A stretch of DNA of 64,000 nt from Paratinospora sagittata. Lineage: Eukaryota; Streptophyta; Magnoliopsida; Ranunculales; Menispermaceae. The DNA lies in NCBI GenBank assembly GCA_035771175.1, contig CM069598.1, positions 8,091,413-8,155,412 of the forward strand. Direction: 5' to 3'. Below are positions 60,950 to 64,000 of this stretch, piece after piece (position 1 is the stretch's first letter; each line of letters begins with the position of its first letter). A program made the position numbers and the translations under genes. The notes below the pieces were generated by a model. That model searched no databases. It saw only the letters and a program-made list of their open reading frames with translations, and was not told the DNA's origin.

Positions 60950-62140
60950 GGATTAACGAGAGGTAAGTGAAGTGAGGGAGAAAAGACATGGACGAAGGAG
61001 AAAGTGTGGTGTGAGAAGCACACTTGAGAAAAAGAAGTATGTAAGTTGTTTTTGTAAGAAGCACGTTTGAGATAAAATTAACGGAAGAAAAATGAAGGGG
61101 GAAGGGATTGGATTCTATGGAAGGGGACAGGGAGGACCTTACAGCTGGTAAAGTGAGAATGGTGAAGTGGAAGCAGAGAATATTTGTTTCGTTGATTATG
61201 AAATGTTGTTTTTAGTGGATACGGCCGATGAGCCAGTGGCTAAAACAGTTAGGGTAGTTAGTTATTTTTTAAATAGTTTAGTTGACTCATGGTGATTTGA
61301 CAATTGTTGAGAACTCATTACTTTGATTTGAGTAATGGCGTTTTCTATGAGTGAGATTGCAAGAGCTAATCAAATTTTGTAGTTGAGAACTCTAAATAAT
61401 GTACGTTAACATGCTAGATTTACCAATTTTTATTTTTCTTTTTATGCTAATGTCATATATCTAGTGGACGGTGGATTCATGATAATACGTACATGATGAG
61501 CTCATGGCAAAGTTCTTTTAAAATGAAAAAGATAAAGGAATCAAGAACAATATGCGGTAAAAAGACAAGCTCTACTTTGGCAATTGTCGAATCATTAGCA
61601 TTTATGTGTATTGTGCAAGCTTCAATTCGATGATCCAATGACCGCAAGAGTATTCATATTTATACCATGTGTAGCACCTAAATTTTCCAAGCACTAGTCT
61701 TTTTAAATAAAAATGATCTTTCGTCACCCTTCAATAGAATAGAAACAACTTCAATGACTCTAAGAGCTTAACACAAAATTTATTGCGTTACTTTCTTCTG
61801 TGTGTTGATAGCTTGATATACATTATTGAGTCTTTATCTAATAGTTATAATTTTTGAGTTTAATAATTTTTAACATGATATTAAAGCTTTATTTTTTATA
61901 TTTATATATTTTTTATTTATATAATTAATATTTCTCTTATCTTATCTCTTCAATAAGAGTGTTCACGAGAAAATCTTTATCCTTCGTCGATGACAGATGC
62001 CTACCCATGCGTATTTGATTCGAACGAACTTTTATTATACTCCATACAAAAAAAAATCAATTGATTCGAACGAGCAAACCCAAAATCCCCACAAAAGCTT
62101 TAACCAAATCGACCTTCCCGAAGATTCAACTGTAGCAAAA
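60950..62140. promoter_or_regulatory. Shared upstream region of the proline-rich gene and LpxK
   Basis: 1.2 kb between two divergently transcribed genes, containing both promoters. The half next to LpxK is very AT-rich. I see no intact gene or clear repeat. Confidence 0.55.
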
Positions 62141-63403
62141 ATGGAAAACTTGAGAAATCTGGTGAACGAAATCGCTTATACTAAACACCAGAACATCTCC
62201 AACCTCTCATCTCTGCAGCGTTCTCTCATTCCTCTTCTATCCTTCGCTTCTTCTCTCTACAAGCTCGCTCTCTTCGCTCGCTACCGTCTCTACCACTTGG
62301 GTTTCTTCCGCAGGCACAGGTACCATTCTCTCCGCATTTCTTCTTCTCCCAAAAACAGCTTTCATTAAAACAAAAAAAAACAAAAAATTTCTTTTTTGTT
62401 TTGTTTTTGCAATGTTTTTGTTGATGCAGATTGCCGGTTCCGGTGATTAGCGTCGGAAATTTGACGTGGGGCGGAAATGGGAAGACGCCCATGGTTGAAT
62501 TCCTCGCTCTCTGGTTCGCTGAAGCTCGAATTTCTCCTCTCATTCTTACAAGAGTTAGGTTTATTTATTTTTATTTTTTTTATTTTTTGTTTTTTTTGGT
62601 ATTATGTATAGAAGTTCGTGAAATTCTTCTCGGTGGATTGTTCCGAGGGTTTTAAAGGATTTGATGAAACTAAATCAATCCATTTGTTTTTTTTTTTCAC
62701 TTTGGTTCTTTAATTTTTGACTTAAGAAGAGCAAAATGAATTACGGAAAGAGTAATGCTACATTGATACCCAAAATGTACGTTCGAAAGTACACATCACC
62801 CTTATACACTATTGAATTGCCTCCAATCATATGTTGATACATGATTCGAGGCGATTCAACAGTGTTTAATGACGATGTACACTTTGAGTGTCACTTTAGC
62901 ATTTTCCTTACTGAAACCAGCAATGGACTAATGGAGAAGGGAAATTTGAAGGTTTGACCAAATTAACCTTATTGAAATTAATTTATGAAGTGGACTCATT
63001 AAGCTGAACTAAATTTTGGGAATTTTCTGTAGTGTTCATACCTTTTATTTTATTTGAAGGAGATTTTAGTATACAAATGATATATATATATATATATATA
63101 TTCTGCTTTGTGTTGGTCTTCACTTGGTAATATACAATTGGAGTACTATTTTCATCTTTGTTTTCATTGCAGGGATATGCTGGCGGGGATGAAGCTAAAA
63201 TGCTTCAACGGCATCACGATGGAACATTGGTGAAAATTGGCGTGGGTGCTGATCGTGCTGCTACTGCTGCTTGCTTTTTTCAAAGACATGGCTATCTGGA
63301 TATCTGTAATACATGTTTTGAAAGACTTTTCCCTGAACGGAAACTAAATATGAGCTCTAATGTGGATAAAATTGGTGTGGTCATCCTTGATGATGGAATG
63401 CAG
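62141..63403 (+). CDS. LPXK: Tetraacyldisaccharide 4'-kinase (LpxK), 5' exons, runs off window
   Basis: Three coding exons, 62141-62319, 62430-62553 and 63173-63403, all in frame with GT/AG sites, giving 178 residues. LpxK phosphorylates the 4' position of the lipid A disaccharide; plants keep lipid A pathway genes whose products are mitochondrial. The Walker A loop GNLTWGGNGKTP is at 69-80, followed by ISPLILTRGYAGGDEAKML (the LTRGY..GDE region typical of LpxK) and VVILDDGMQ at the end of exon 3. About half of the enzyme is missing because the gene continues beyond 64000. An in-frame ATG lies 144 bases upstream (61997). I chose 62141 (MENLRNLVNEIAY) because plant relatives start with a similar sequence. 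Confidence 0.9.
62554..63172 (+). other. LpxK intron 2 with a MITE-like insertion
   Basis: 0.6 kb intron containing a short inverted-repeat element (62751-62906) and a (TA)n run (about 63080-63101). Confidence 0.75.
62751..62906. mobile_element. MITE-like element in LpxK intron 2
   Basis: Starts AGTAATGCTACATTGATACC plus CAAAATGTAC. The complement of its far end reads GGAAAATGCTAAAGTGACAC plus TCAAAGTGTAC, giving terminal inverted repeats of about 30 bp with some mismatches. The centre is also partly palindromic (CCTCCAATCATATG / CATGATTCGAGG). Non-coding; target-site duplication not resolved. Confidence 0.6.
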
Positions 63404-64000
63404 GTAATGTTACTGTTAATTTTATTTTTCTTTTGATTGTGTTTTCGTGATGTTTCTCTGTTATTCTTTTATTCCTTATGTGAACATTCTGTTTCTCCAG
63501 ATAAGTTGTCTCCAAAACCACTGTACATGAACTCTCCATGAATTGCTCCCACAAATGGAATTGCAATTACTCAATTGGCGATATTGTTATCCTTTCCTCT
63601 ATGAGGACGTAATTCCAACCTCCTCGTTCTCTTTTTTGTTAAAATCTATTTTTGGTGATAACCATAGATATCCCATAGGTATTAGACTAGTCTCACGAGG
63701 AGCACGCAGTCCCCACATACGTTTGTTGGCTAAGTGATGAACTTGTTATTTTTACATTGAGGTTCGAACAAACTCAATCAACACTTGTGGGCTCTAACCT
63801 CCATACTTATTCCTTCCTTGGGTGTATTTACAGACATTGCATCTATTCTTCCTTATAGCCACATTTTATGGATCCCAACTCCCCAGCTTCTTTTGCCAGA
63901 TAATCCTTAAACTTGTAGGAAAGATGCTGGCATGAATGCCATAATTCTTGAAGATGGATTGCATTTTGGAATCGTCTTGCGGCATTTGCTTTGCATTGAT
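63404..64000 (+). other. LpxK intron 3, incomplete
   Basis: Starts with donor GTAATG at 63404. No acceptor followed by the expected LpxK continuation is visible before the window ends. A 64-codon open frame at 63543-63737 has no recognised domain and is treated as intronic. Confidence 0.6.

Noticed and set aside
62226..62543. 105-codon minus-strand frame opposite LpxK exons 1-2
   Set aside because: It spans exon 1, intron 1 and exon 2 of LpxK on the wrong strand and is Arg/Lys low-complexity. It is a shadow of the real gene.

Overview
The window is nuclear DNA from a flowering plant, most likely a eudicot. It is AT-rich, has spliced genes with GT/AG introns, tRNA-derived SINEs and MITEs, and carries plant-only genes: a SAC9 phosphoinositide phosphatase, a chloroplast RseP-like protease, MIR171 and an LpxK homologue. 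I cannot name the species.

The main structural feature is a near-perfect inverted duplication. Bases 1-18060 reappear as the reverse complement at 20752-38846. For most of the arm, x on the left corresponds to 38812-x on the right. Between the arms lie 2.6 kb of unique sequence (18061-20651) and exactly 100 N (20652-20751), and the right arm begins at the first base after the N run. The simplest reading is two overlapping or allelic contigs joined head to head in a scaffold, not a biological palindrome. The arms look essentially identical from about 2.15 kb inward, apart from one homopolymer length difference. They differ by SNPs and small indels in the outermost 2.15 kb.

Left arm (+ strand): the last coding exons of SAC9 (1-885), a transposon-rich 12 kb intergenic region holding a MIR171 hairpin (4249-4365), an intronless ARASP-type site-2 protease (13006-14367), a 4.3 kb gap, then the first five coding exons of a bromodomain gene (18643-20395) that the N gap cuts off. 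Right arm (- strand): a second copy of ARASP (24445-25806), of MIR171 (34447-34563) and of the same flanking repeats, then SAC9, complete here. SAC9 can be assembled as 13 coding exons between 56633 and 37962 in one open frame of 1642 residues.

Beyond the duplication (56.6-64 kb): a decayed MORC/GHKL-type ATPase relic (57740-58374, -), a proline-rich protein gene with a 108-bp in-frame tandem repeat (59257-60864, -), and, divergently, the first three exons of a plant LpxK (62141-63403, +) that runs off the window.

The genes are functionally unrelated, as is usual in plants: membrane phosphoinositide turnover, chloroplast membrane proteolysis, miRNA control of GRAS factors, chromatin remodelling and lipid A-like synthesis. 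If the duplication is artificial, the true order is BRD - ARASP - MIR171 - SAC9 - MORC relic - proline-rich gene - LpxK. I saw no candidate for a wholly new biological system. The items most worth checking are the inverted duplication, the miRNA locus and the repeat-bearing proline-rich gene.
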